Shown here in pieces: positions 1-10,049 of a stretch of DNA of 64,000 nt. The stretch lies in assembly GCA_036426205.1 (NCBI GenBank), contig CM071570.1, positions 5,372,717 through 5,436,716 of the forward strand, read 5' to 3'. This stretch comes from Ascaphus truei (lineage: Eukaryota; Chordata; Amphibia; Anura; Ascaphidae). A model generated the notes under the pieces. The model was not told the origin of the DNA and ran no database searches. It saw nothing but the letters and a program-made list of their open reading frames with translations. Each line of letters starts with the position of its first letter. The first letter of the stretch is position 1. Made by a program: the position numbers and the translations under genes.

Positions 1-1639
1 GTGCTCCCACCACTGGGTGAGAAGCCTGGGTGGGCAGGACCATTCATAGGTCTGGGAGACATTGAGTTGTTCCTGAAGTGTCTCAGGCGAGATTTAGGTC
101 CAAAATCCAGGTGTACATTGGCGAGTGCCGCAAAGAACAGTGGTGGCACTGCGGTTTTTGGTACACGGGCAATGGGACCAGAGAACTCCGGAATAGGGAC
201 ATCAGAAGGGCGGCAGCCAGGTGTCCGGTGCATAGTAATAGTCCAAGAAAACGGAACACAGAACTCTGATTGTCGGACAAAAATGACATTGGGGAATTCG
301 GTGCAGACAATGGCTTTGGTGGAATCAGCATGTAAGAAGTTGCGAGAGTCTGTACCTCCCAAGGAATTCAGGGCGGTGGTTAGCGAGGGTATTGGGCGGG
401 CGGGTTCACTGCAAGATATTGGAGCAGTAGTCTTGATACGAACCAGGCTTGTAATCCCAAGCAATTCGAGAGAGCTGGTAGTAGGGAAACCAACGCTTCA
501 GCACAGAAGTAAGGAACGGGCCCCCGCATGGGACTAGCAGGCGGCCTGAGAAAACAACACTTCAGCAGAGAAGTCAGGAACGGGCCCCCGCATGGAACTA
601 GCAGGCGACCACAGGAAACAACGCTTCAGCAGAGAACTCAGGAATGGGCCCCCGCATGGAACTACCAGGCGGCCTCAGGAACTAGGAACTAGGGATAAGA
701 ACTAGAGAAGTTAGTACACCAGGATACAAGCCAGAGTGGCTTGTGGCAGAGACTGTAACGTCCAGGGTAGGAATTATGCTCGGCACTGTTTCAGTGCCAA
801 CGCCCAGGGTATAAAGGGCGGAGATCCAATCACAGGAGGAGGGTGTGTGAGCATTCCTCCAATGATAGGGCACAGAGCAGAAGCTGCAATGAGAGACAGC
901 ACATGGGCCATTGATTGCCAGAGGAAGCTTGCAACTGCAGATGTCTGCAAGGCTATAGTAAAAGCCAGGAGTGGATTCCTTACATGGAGAACATGGGAGA
1001 CAAGATTCCCTCTGGTTCACTTACAGGGAAGGGGATTTCTGTGAGGTCCCCAGCACTCCTGATGTAATCGCAGCCCTCCAGAAGAGTGGAGAGGCCTTCC
1101 GAGGGGATCGAGTGCATGCTGCAGAGGAGAAGCACTGCATGTGCTCAAAGAGACCTGGCCCCGCGGAACAGATTGGCTCATGGCCCATCTTCATAGAACA
1201 CCCTACGCGACAAGGGGAGAGGAAGGAGAGGAACACAGCTCTACAAGTAGCGGATACATCAGGAGGGGTGGTGGAATTCCTTAGGGAATTTTGCGGTAGA
1301 TTTGAATCGACTGTGGTTAGTCATATAGCTGGCACGCATGCAGTCTGATCATCTCTTAGTCAGCCAGAGAGGCCAGGGCCAAGCACCATTGCTAGGGCAT
1401 GGATTACTGACCCGTCCCAGCCAAATGTAGCTTCACGTTCCCGGCACCGATAGGAGGTCAAGGGAGCACATTGCTACCAAGCTACCTGATGCAGGGGCGA
1501 GAAAGTCCTGAGCTTCACCACTTCAGCCTGGGTTTGAAAAATCATAGGATAAAGAGATGGGAGTTCTCAATAGCCATTTTGTCATCACATTTGGAGCTTT
1601 GGGGCTTCACCTGTTGACAACAGTTAAAGGACAAATATG
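1..1639. other. Unassigned upstream region
   Basis: No gene is supported here. The stretch is moderately GC-rich and contains several open frames, the longest reading rightward from the window edge to base 537, but none shows a recognisable domain. It lies directly upstream of the retrotransposon relic that begins near 1640 and could hold that element's leader or left terminal repeat, or a different repeat. The only clear internal structure is a three-copy tandem repeat listed separately. Confidence 0.3.
493..684. repeat. 64-bp tandem repeat, three copies
   Basis: Three units begin at 493, 557 and 621, each 64 bp apart. Each contains CTTCAGCA/GAGAA, then GGAACGGGCCCCCGCATGG, then ACTAGCAGGCGRCC. 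Copies differ by a few substitutions, so the array is old or was diverged before expansion. Confidence 0.85.
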
Positions 1640-2290
1640 GATGGGTGATTTCGTCACGATTTTACACTTCTTTCAAGTTATAATGAATTGTTAGAGAGAC
1701 AGCCGAGGAAGACTTTAAAAGTGATAAAGGGGGAAAAGGGGTTTTCCTAAAGCATTTAGTAACTGGCTGCAGGCTTTCCCTATATGAGCAAGTGTTGTTG
1801 GGGGAAAAGAGCCTTATAAAAGCCACGCAATGTTTACTTAAACTATTAAGGAGGCTTATAAGACTTATTGGAGGGTGAGGGTAGCATGGCTTCGCAGTGA
1901 CGAAATGTTCTGCCAAAGGGCAGCAGTTAATATTACAAAGACATGGATTTGTGGTTTATGACACAAAGTATGATCCTCTTTCTTGCAGGGTTTGGTGGTA
2001 GTCAATACGTGTGGCCATCAGCTGGTGCAAAGAGAGGCGATTGCTGGCTATATAATGAAGGTCCATGTAAGTGGGGACCTATCTGTCAATGTAGTCATGA
2101 TTGCTCCAATTGTGAAGGGTATCACCCAGCTTCAAAATGCTTCCATAGGTATATGAGTAATGGGATCAGAGGAACAGGAGCAGAGGTTATGTCGCAGGGC
2201 GGCAATGCCAGTGAAGGTCGCCATTCTAGTGGCATGGTTAGAACAGTAACCCAAGAGAGAGGCTGCTGATTTGATTAACAAAAGGTTTTC
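1640..2290 (+). pseudogene. Gag-like protein with CCCH zinc finger (retroelement)
   Basis: Translated over shifting frames, 1640-1960 gives a Gag-like stretch containing NWLQAF, AYKTYW and the phrase RAAVNITKTW. The frame open from 1943 to 2269 continues it and ends in a zinc-binding region near 2040-2145. There Cys-x7-Cys-x5-Cys-x3-His forms a CCCH-type finger, followed by Cys-x2-Cys and a HPAS-x-CF tail. Such a Gag-linked finger is typical of vertebrate DIRS/Ngaro elements and is expected to bind RNA or DNA in the particle. Several stops and at least two frameshifts upstream of 1943 make this a pseudogene. It lies about 100 bp before the RT fragment, the expected order. Confidence 0.7.
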
Positions 2291-2394
2291 TTTTGGCTTT
2301 TAATTCCATTTGAAAATAAGCTGGGGATTGTGGAAAAATCTAACATCTGCTTAGGGGGGTAGTCTGGGAAAAGCGACTTAAAGAAATTGTATTA

Positions 2395-2780
2395 GGTTAG
2401 ATGGCAGGCCTTTTTGTATTGTTGCACAAGTGGACAATTTCCCCATTGGGCGTTGTCCCCAAGAAGGAACCCGGTTCCTTCCGGTTAATACATCCCTTGT
2501 CTTTCATGCAAGGTGACTCAGTTAATGACGACATAAACCCTGAGTTGTGCAGGGTGGTATATGGATAATTCAATGACGCGATGGAACTAGTCAGGAAGTG
2601 TGGCAAAGGTTCACTGTTAGCAGAAGCGGATGTTGAGTCGACATTCCATGTACTCCTGGTTAACCCTGCATGCTTTCACCTCCTGGGTTCTTATTTTGCT
2701 AAAAGCGACAGAGAAGCCCAATGCTACATCCAATATGACAAAAATACACAGTCAAATACTTATATATTCTCGTGAAAAAG
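2395..2780 (+). pseudogene. Reverse transcriptase, N-terminal part (retroelement)
   Basis: One frame, interrupted by a single TAA near 2565, contains SPLGVVPKKEPGSFRLIHPL, the fingers region conserved in DIRS/Ngaro RTs, then VNDDINPELCRVVYG, a segment ending ELVRKCGKGSLLAEADVEST, and PACFHLLGSYF. The first catalytic Asp position corresponds to the AEADVEST segment. Resemblance stops near 2720, just before the expected palm, so the copy lost or replaced its active-site core. The downstream half of the protein resumes about 550 bp later. Confidence 0.75.
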
Positions 2781-3299
2781 GGTAATTTAGTTTAACCCTT
2801 TGGCCAAAGCATTGTAAGCCTGCAAGCCACGTCAAGGCAGGTCTTAACAATTCCAGATAAAATACTAATATACTTCAATTAGAATTAAAATTCTCATGTA
2901 CCTCTATTAGGAGAGAGAAAGAAAAACATTGGATCTATATCCAGCAGAATGAAAAAGACCTGCTGACTTGGGAAGTGGGGAGGGGACGAGCTTAAACCCT
3001 GGGAAGGAGGAGCCACTTTCATTTTGTTGGTTTCCTTATTTTGCTGGCCATTTTTTGGTAGACATGCCTTCCTATGGGCTGTGCTATTTCTTGTTTTTAT
3101 TTACAAGTTTTTATTTAATTTTTGGAGTGGGTGGTTCATTGTGAGTTCGGGTGGGCGAATGTTCTACATTACCTCGACTACTTCGTTTTTGTAGGTTTCA
3201 AAGGTACTAGTGTTTGTCTATAGTTGCCTAACTGTTTTCAGAGGATAGCGCACAAATATGGAATCCAGCTGGGTAGGGGCGAGATAGAGGGGCACAGTA
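2781..3299 (+). other. Unrecognised interior of the retroelement
   Basis: No coding similarity is visible. The stretch is AT-rich with long T runs. It occupies the place where the RT palm and YxDD box should lie, so it is either a separate insertion or badly decayed RT sequence. Confidence 0.4.
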
Positions 3300-4060
3300 C
3301 TGTCCTCTATTTTTTTAGGTATTGAAATAAACACAGAGAACATGGTATATCACTTACAAGAGAGGAGGTTTCAGGTTTCGTGGGAATTGTTGAATTCAGC
3401 AGCAGGAAGCCAAAGTAAAAAAATCACACTATGACAATTGCAGACATTGTTGGAGCATTTGGTGTTTGCCTGCCGAATTATGCCTTTTTTTCAGTAATTT
3501 TTTATGCTTCACTGTCACTTGCTTGAAAGCCACACCATTTTTTGAGGGTCAGTAACTTTTCTTTCTTTCTCGTAATCACAGGCTGTTTACAGAATGCCTC
3601 TGGGTCAGTTGGCTTTGGGGCTTACAACCACGGTAAATTTTGCTCAGGTCAGTGACTAGTTCTGTGGATAAAGGAGTCTGTCATAAAGAACCTGGTCTTC
3701 CTTGAGTATTTCCAAATACTACTTGTCCTGGAGTTGTGGGGGAAAGAGGTGTCCAATTGACATGTAGTGTTCAGGTTGGATAACATGGGTGTGGTGTCTA
3801 CAGTAAATAACCTGTTGATCTCCCTCTCCCCTTTCCCCTGTAGTTTGGTTGCTCAGGCATTCTGTCTTTTTTGTTTCGAAGTTCAACATATGTGTCAGGG
3901 GTCGTCACGTTCTGGGTGTAAAGAATTTGATGGCAGATGTCCTTTATCGATCACAGTTGCGCTTACTTCGGAGGCTTGGGCCTGCTGCATATGGCATCAG
4001 GTTGGCCTGTCCAGATAACCTGTGGAGCTTTGGCCCAGGGAAGTGATGGAGCTGGTTAAA
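3300..4060 (+). pseudogene. RT thumb and RNase H domain (retroelement)
   Basis: The thumb is seen around 3310-3500 as FLGIEINTENMVYHL-like sequence followed by TLLEHLVFACRIMP across frameshifts. RNase H follows: SIFPILLVLELWGKEV near 3700, RLDNMGVVSTVNN near 3770, and in another frame RHSVFFVSKFNICVRGRH then VLGVKNLMADVL (3849-4046). The last matches the HVPG-x-N-x-ADALSR signature of RNase H and its tether in DIRS/Ngaro elements. The terminal phrase PDNLWSFGPGK is also characteristic. At least one frameshift near 3850 separates the two halves. The solo-LTR-like insertion begins about 75 bp after the last recognisable residue. Confidence 0.75.
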
Positions 4061-4123
4061 GTTTAATTTGGTTCTTCCATCTGTTGGGCTTACTGTAAAT
4101 CATGGCAGAATGGTATGAGGCAG

Positions 4124-4579
4124 TGTGACAGGGTAAATGAAAGCCACCAGTTATATGCCTGGAAAACCTATGTCTAGTCTGCAGTGCAGCACTGACTAGG
4201 TTAACTTCAGCTGGGAGCCTCAGGACAATTAGTTGGATCCCAGCTGCCTAATCAAGGTGTGTTAAAACCCAGGCTGTAGACACATGGAGCCTGTCGGTTG
4301 AGGAGAGAGGAGTAAGCTGCTGAGAGATTTCCTGATACAAGGTCTGATTAGAAAAGTAGATGAATTGTGGACTGTCTGTCCCCTGCATAGAAAAGGGCAA
4401 CTGCCATATACACTGTCTGCTAAAGAGAAACTGTTTTTGTCTGTCTGCTGAAGAAAAGCCATTTTCCTTTTGTTGCTGATGAAAAGCTATTTTTGTTTTG
4501 TGTGCTGTATATTTTTAAAGGCTAAATAAATAAGCCTTGTCCAGAAACCCGCGTGTGTAGTTGCATGTACCCTGCAACA
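4124..4579 (+). mobile_element. Solo-LTR-like insertion
   Basis: The 456-bp block opens TGTGACAGGGTA and closes TACCCTGCAACA, so the ends are imperfect inverted repeats of TG...CA type. A polyadenylation signal AATAAA lies at 4525-4530, about 50 bp before the right end, as in an LTR read on the plus strand. It sits exactly where the host retroelement's reading passes from RNase H to recombinase. Flanking pentamers GGCAG and GGCGG could be a target duplication with one change. The family is unassigned; Ty3/Gypsy-like is an inference. Confidence 0.5.
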
Positions 4580-5520
4580 GGCGGCAGCAGAGTTTTGTTG
4601 TCCCAGTCCAGATGTAGTATGTTTGTCTGCTTTAATTATAAGAATATTTGAGGTTGATTTGGCCCCAGCATCAGTGGTCAGGAATTTAGCGGGTTTATCA
4701 TTCACGTTCAGGGTCATGAGCTTCGAAGATAGTTGCTCATAGTTAAGAGAATCCTGTTCGATTGGAGGACGTTACGGGCACTTGGGGATGGCAGGCAGGC
4801 AGCCAGTCATCCTGTCAACCTTTGGCAATTGTTGGTAGTGTCTCGATCAGGTTTTTGTGCTGGTTTTGAAGCAAGCCGGTTTAACACTGCATTTTTTCTG
4901 GCCTTTTTTGGAACTTTGAGGGTTGGCAAATTGGCCCCGATTTCTAAACTGGCCTCTGGTGACCTCCTCCTCAGTGAAGTCGTAATTAATTCAGATTATG
5001 CGCAAGTCTTTATTTGAAAATCAAACACAGATCAGGAGTGTAAAGGGCCTTGGATAAATACCGGTGGTGGAGAAATGGCTCCTATTTGCCCTGCGCAAGT
5101 GCTATACAGATATGACATAATCAGGCACCACGGGAGTGGGCACTATTTAATTTGTATATATTGTGTAACCCTGTTCACCAAATGTACGCATGTATTTGTG
5201 TGTGTGATCATAACTGTGCCCAAGACATACTTGAAAACGAGAAGTAACTCTCAATGTATTACTTCCTCGTAAAACATTTGATAAATAAAATAATTTACCA
5301 AGACCAGTCCCCTTTATCATCCCTACCAATTTTCACATGTCTTTAAGGCATTCTTGACTAAGCTGGGAAGGGATCTTTAATTATACTGGACTCATTCATT
5401 TAGAACAGCGGCCGCAACTGAGGCAGCTAGACTAGGCCTGGGGGATGAGGTCATTAAGAGGATTGGGAGATGGGAGTCTAGTAGACTTTTGAGTTATGTT
5501 CGTCTGCATTGGGTACGTTA
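4580..5520 (+). pseudogene. Tyrosine recombinase (retroelement integrase)
   Basis: The recombinase would insert the DNA copy into the genome without a DDE integrase. The N-terminal part (4580-4740) is frameshifted. The frame 4733-5017 carries NTAFFLAFFGTLRVGKLAP, whose Arg is the box I catalytic residue. After it, ICPAQVLYRYDIIRHHGSGH (5080-5140) matches the mid-domain. An insertion then intervenes (about 5150-5302). From 5381 to 5518 an uninterrupted frame gives THSFRTAAATEAARLGLG, then IKRIGRWES and LLSYVR. The box II His-x-x-Arg lies at 5393-5404, and the Tyr at 5495-5497 is the nucleophile position. All catalytic positions I can see are kept, although the gene is broken upstream. Confidence 0.75.
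5150..5302 (+). mobile_element. Short retroposon tail inside the recombinase
   Basis: Recombinase similarity stops at about 5150 and resumes at about 5303. The inserted piece ends with TATTACTTCCTCGTAAAAC and ATAAATAAAATAA, an AT-rich 3' tail typical of a SINE or LINE end. Target duplication was not resolved. Confidence 0.4.
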
Positions 5521-5559
5521 ATCCCATTATTATCTTGTTCTTTTGTTAATTGCTTGTTC

Positions 5560-6250
5560 ATCGAGGAATGGAATCAATGCTGATTTGTGTCTGCGAAGAC
5601 TTGTACATTGTGGGCACATCAAGGAATTGAAGACCAAACCATATGGGAGACATTTGGGTCTTGCTGCTCGATTTAATTGTGGGTTTGAAGCATGATTTAT
5701 CCCATATTCTCGTTTTTCTTACGGATAAATTATTTGTCTGGTCGGAGGTTGTCCGGCGACTGTGCTGGAGGGGGACCAGAGTTTCCAAAACAGTTGAGCA
5801 GTGTAGACATGGGCTAAACAAGGCCATGTCCTTGTTAGGGACATCAGTGGGTTGGTAGTCCGGAATATTGATTTGTAAGGACAAGAGGGTGGCTTGTACT
5901 GGCAGGACGACATTCACCTTTCATGTGTGAATACACACATTTTCAACATGGGTTTGCAGGATGTGTTGGAGGAGGCGTTGTCTCTGGTGGGGGGCAGAGG
6001 CTAGGTGAAAGGGTTTTAAATAGTCTTTGCCCTGATGGATCGGCTCCAGTAGTGCCGGACTGGGTCCTGTTGCGCTTATGGGGTTTGGTTATGGTCATTT
6101 GGGTGGGCGGTTTTTATTCCTTGTGTTTTCGGCTGTGGTCCTACAGGTGTCACAAAGAGTATAAGTTCCCCTTGTATGCTCTCCGGTCAGAAATGGGGGT
6201 CACAAGTCATGGTAGGACGCAGGGTCTCAGCTCAGCAACAGGCAGTCTGG
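5560..6250 (+). pseudogene. SGNH-hydrolase-like domain (retroelement ORF)
   Basis: A frame from 5643 to 5858 reads LDLIVGLKHDLSHILVFLTD, then FVWSEVVRRLCWRG and QCRHGLNKAM. This order (GxND block, a helix with LKHDL, W-SEVVPRL, a basic helix) fits the SGNH/GDSL esterase fold found as an extra ORF in some tyrosine-recombinase retrotransposons. The block III region just before it is altered. A second frame (5923-6276) continues with GGGQRLGERVLNSLCPDG and DGSAPVVPDWVLL. The domain is frameshifted near 5860. A related but independent fragment lies at 40560-40669 with a clearer LHAGDND. The hydrolase's role in transposition is not established. Confidence 0.6.
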
Positions 6251-6280
6251 CAAAGGTAGATACACCAAAGACGTGACTAC

Positions 6281-7572
6281 ATCACGAAAGATCCCCTTTG
6301 AGATGCACTCAGTTGCCAAATGTAAAGTGTAATATCATAGGACAGGATATTAATATCCCTACACACGGTTGATGAATGGAATGAGGTCCACACTAATGTC
6401 ACTAAATAGAGCTTCAACTAGCTCTATATAAAAACAAAAATAATTAAAAAAAGGTTAAAGTTGTGGTTAGGGTTTGGGGTATATTAACAGTATATAAACA
6501 AGCATGGCCATTTAACTCCAGCACTTTGTGGCGTGTTTATTGGTATGTGCATGTCAGGGGGAGGGGGCATCCTCAGGTCATGTATGTTCCTATTGGTATA
6601 CACACTATTAAGAACCCAGAGGTTTAGCTCTCCCAGCAAGTCACATCTATCCTATGCTACTGATGTGTGGCAAAATGCTACGTTACAAAGTCTGTTATGA
6701 ACTACAGTTCAAACCCTCTATTAAGGTAATCTTTAGATACATGTTTTCCATAGGTTACCAGAAACGTATATGGGGAACTGGAGCCCAGTAAAGTACTGTA
6801 GATATTTAGATCATAACTAACCTTTGAGTGGTTACCCTGGCTTTGTTATTTCTTTTACTCACGACGGGCCAAATAGGAAAATTAAGCACAGCTTTTTGTT
6901 AATGCGATGTAAGAAATGTAATGTAAGAAAGCACTTAGCCATGTAACAACCGCTCTGCTGTGTTAAAGATTATTTTATAACATAAGATATTTTTTTATAG
7001 TTTTGCAAATTAGGCCCAAACGCCTGATAGATGCTTATTAGGGAAATGTGTAATTCCAAAATGGTACAGATTCGAACCTAATTATAAATAAGTTTAAAAT
7101 GAATATTATAGTTGAGGCCATTATTGCAAATCCTGAATACATTTTTGTAGATCCCATGATCCAGTCACCTATCCAGGTATCTGTATGGAGTCCAGGCTGG
7201 GAATCAGTAGAAACAGTTTCCTTTGGTCCAGGTATTCAGTCTACAACCTAGTGGATCAATTTGCGAGAATGAGTGGAATCACAGGTGAGCTGTGCGCTCC
7301 TATGTATAACACAGACCCCTGTGGTCAGCAATAGTCAATGTGTCTGTCCTGCGCTTCCGTGTGCAGAGCAGTGTTCTGAATGAGACAGACACTGGGGCAT
7401 CACACGAGGAAGCTCCGTTTAGCCTCAATAACAACCGGTGCAGGGGGAATGAAGCTGCCTTACCTCACCTGCACTTCGGTCTGGGGTCTGCTCCCTCGGC
7501 TGCTCCTGCGTGCCACCGTCTTAGTGTAGGCTGGAAACAATGGTGGATTCGGCGCAACTGCGCATGTCTGGA
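6281..7572. other. No feature recognised
   Basis: AT-rich sequence without coding similarity or clear repeats. A frame of 82 codons at 7340-7588 runs into the palindrome and has no recognisable motif. Confidence 0.3.
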
Positions 7573-7732
7573 TCAGAGAGACTCCTGAATTTCTTCAAAC
7601 AACTTTATTGATGATGCACACAAGGGCTAACACCGCATTCTCCCCCTCTACGCGTAGAGGGGGAGAATGCGGTGTTAGCCCTTGTGTGCATCATCAATAA
7701 AGTTGTTTGAAGAAATTCAGGAGTCTCTCTGA
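7573..7732. repeat. Perfect 160-bp palindrome
   Basis: Two 80-bp arms are exact reverse complements with no spacer, the axis falling inside CTCTACGCGTAGAG between 7652 and 7653. The arms include GCATTCTCCCCCTCTACG and TCAATAAAGTTGTTTGAAG. The mismatch T/A-C at 7572/7733 ends the symmetry. In a living genome such a structure would be highly unstable, so a very recent event or an assembly foldback is likely. Confidence 0.95.
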
Positions 7733-7834
7733 CCCTGTGGTCAGCAGTCTCCGTGGCTGGTGTGCGGAGGAGCGCAATGCATTGTCGTGCTCTCTGGTAG
7801 AAGTGAACTGTTGGGTCTCTTTTCTGGTGTGGAG

Positions 7835-8012
7835 GAACTTACTGTGTTGCCGGGATCTGAACTTACTGTGTTGCCTGGATCTGAACTTGCTGTGTTGCCG
7901 GGATCTGAACTTACTGTGTTGCCTGGATCTGAACTTGCTGTGTTGTCTGGATATGAACTTGCTATGTTGTCTGGATATGAACTTGCTGTGTTACTTGGAT
8001 CTGAACTTGCTT
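7835..8012. repeat. 24-bp minisatellite, about seven units
   Basis: Units begin at 7835 and recur every 24 bp to 8003. Each is close to GAACTTGCTGTGTTGCCTGG plus ATCT. Because 24 is a multiple of three, both strands stay open through the array, which explains the long spurious frames here. Two unit types alternate (ACTTACTG and ACTTGCTG), suggesting an earlier 48-bp step. Confidence 0.9.
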
Positions 8013-9310
8013 TCATCCCGCTGGCTGAGACCTTTCCACTGTTGCTTTTTGTGATTCCTATGACATGGTCAGAAGACGTTTGCCAGGGAAGTCCTCCTCT
8101 GATGGACTTATTTATTCCCTTTTTATTTTTAAATAAGCCACTCCAATTGAATTCATTTAATAAAACCTTGGTGTCCCCGCTACACATCCAAGAAAACTAA
8201 AGGTGTATTTCAGAGTCCGGATGAAAAAGAGTAAATACAATTTGTATACATTTAAAAACTGCCCGTTTCACAATGGATCTGTGACATTATGTATATGAAA
8301 TGCGTTGCTTCTGGTTAGAAACCATCATTCGTGACTAAGACATGTTATACCTGTAAAAACAACATTCTGAAGTGCATAGAGGAATTGTGTAAGCGAATGT
8401 GTTATTCATAACACAGTGTGTATTCAAGAATGACTAATACAGGTTTTATACACTGTATAATTAACAACTTCATGCAGGAGAGACACATTTAGACAGGTTT
8501 ATAAGTTGCAATGTAATCTGCTTCCAACCAGCTGTTGGTTGAGTAGATTGCTATAGATCCACGATGTTGCAATCCACCTGGCTTCTTGGAATCGCAAACA
8601 CTCTCAAGACAATGTGACTATCACTTGAAGGTTGTAGGTGGTTCAAGCGGGTTCCTGCAATCACGCTTTGCACCTAAATGAGTTATGTTGGAAACAGATA
8701 TATTATTCTCTATGTTACCCATTCACAGTAACATTTGTTGCTTAGCCAACCATTTACATGCAGGCGCTGCAATGATCAGGCATTGCTACTGTATATCTTC
8801 ACTTAATTCAGACATTTCAAATCCTGATATATTTTCCAGTTGAAACCACAAAAAGCAGCTTCAATTCATTCATTGCTTCAGTAAACATACAAATCGGTTC
8901 ATATCAACACTCACAGCAGCAACAATTCCAATTGGTTACTGTACAATTCCAAGCATGTCAACTCTCGTTTATCTTAAGCATTAGTGCCCTCATAAACGCC
9001 ACGGGAGTGTCACTGATAGCAGTCAAAGCGTTACCATGGAAACGCCTTTTTTTTGGTTCGGACTCCACCAGGCCTCCGATTTCAGCACTGTGAGGTTGGC
9101 ATCTCTAACGCATATCTAAATCACAAAATGCAATGTGCAAAACCACTTTCCTTTTCCCATTATTGAAAAAACGAGGTACGATAGCATTTTGATCTACCCT
9201 GGGTATATCTAACTCTTCCACGTCTTACTATGGCCCCTATTCGCTACGCTGTGGAGCAGTATTACTTGTTCAGGACAGAATACAGTCCCATTCCTTTGAA
9301 TGAACTATTA
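8013..9310. other. No feature recognised
   Basis: AT-rich unique-looking sequence. I see no exon, LINE domain or tandem repeat. Confidence 0.3.
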
Positions 9311-9585
9311 GGCCGCATCCATGGTGGTGCCTCTAGCTGAAGCGATTCGATTTGTGCCGTCCAGGTAGACGCGGCAGGGAGGTTGGGGGTGGCGTGTCGT
9401 AAGCGTGGCCGTCACGTCACGGAGCTGGTTCTCCCACATTGGCCGTCGTGCGACAGAAACCAATGTATTTGGTTCCTCGCGTATCGTGAGCGCCGGCGCA
9501 CTGCATCAGGCGTGTAGTTGCGCGCTCTGAGGCACAGCGTTTTGATTGTGCAGCCTGCGCCGTCGCACTCACCATGGACGCGACC
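9311..9585. mobile_element. TIR DNA element, possibly Harbinger-like MITE
   Basis: The left end GGCCGCATCCATGGTGGTGC mirrors the right end, whose reverse complement is GGTCGCGTCCATGGTGAGTG. The flanks are TTA (9308-9310) and CTA (9586-9588), close to a 3-bp target duplication. The interior is GC- and CpG-rich compared with the AT-rich surroundings and has no open frame of note. Confidence 0.4.
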
Positions 9586-10049
9586 CTATCCAGCACTGGG
9601 ATGCGGCACTGCAGCATATTAAATAGAGACCTGTGTGTTTTGTGACATATGACCATATTAAATATGCTGTGGAGCTGCTTCTCCATGTCAGGGAAGCCTC
9701 CAAACCACGTACATTTGAACTGTGCTCGGAATCTTCCCCAACAAGAGGCAGCTTTACAGCTACGGGACCCAGTGATGCCTCAACAGAAGAAAGTTCTTAT
9801 ACAGTATGTGTATTTAAATACGTTATATTGAATGGCCTCCTACTGTTCTGCAAGGTGTACTACAGTGAACAATTAAAATCCCACTCATTTTGCTACTGCA
9901 CTTAAATCCAGCAGTGAAATACTCCCATCAATTACACAGGGTTTATTGGGGACACCCATAATGATAATTCACTTAAACTTTTTATTATGTCTTTATTTAT
10001 ATATGATCAAACTTCTTTAAACGTTACACTTTTACGCTTTTTCCTCCAC
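9586..10049. other. No feature recognised
   Basis: AT-rich, no coding or repeat signal seen. Confidence 0.25.

Larger units (their letters stand above)
1640..6280 (+). mobile_element. Tyrosine-recombinase retrotransposon relic (Ngaro/DIRS-like) with SGNH hydrolase
   Basis: This is a decayed, plus-strand retroelement whose coding domains remain colinear: Gag with a CCCH zinc motif (about 1640-2290), reverse transcriptase fingers (2395-2720), RT thumb plus RNase H (3300-4060), tyrosine recombinase (4580-5520) and an SGNH-hydrolase-like domain (5560-6240). In known families a tyrosine recombinase instead of a DDE integrase marks the DIRS/Ngaro order, and hydrolase ORFs are reported from Ngaro-type elements. 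Stops and frameshifts interrupt every domain. The RT palm (about 2780-3290), which should hold the YxDD box, cannot be recognised. Two later insertions break the copy, at 4124-4579 and about 5150-5302. Terminal repeats were not identified, so both ends are approximate. Confidence 0.8.

Noticed and set aside
1..537. 178-codon frame at the window edge
   Set aside because: No recognisable domain, and its end runs into the 64-bp tandem repeat; left unassigned.
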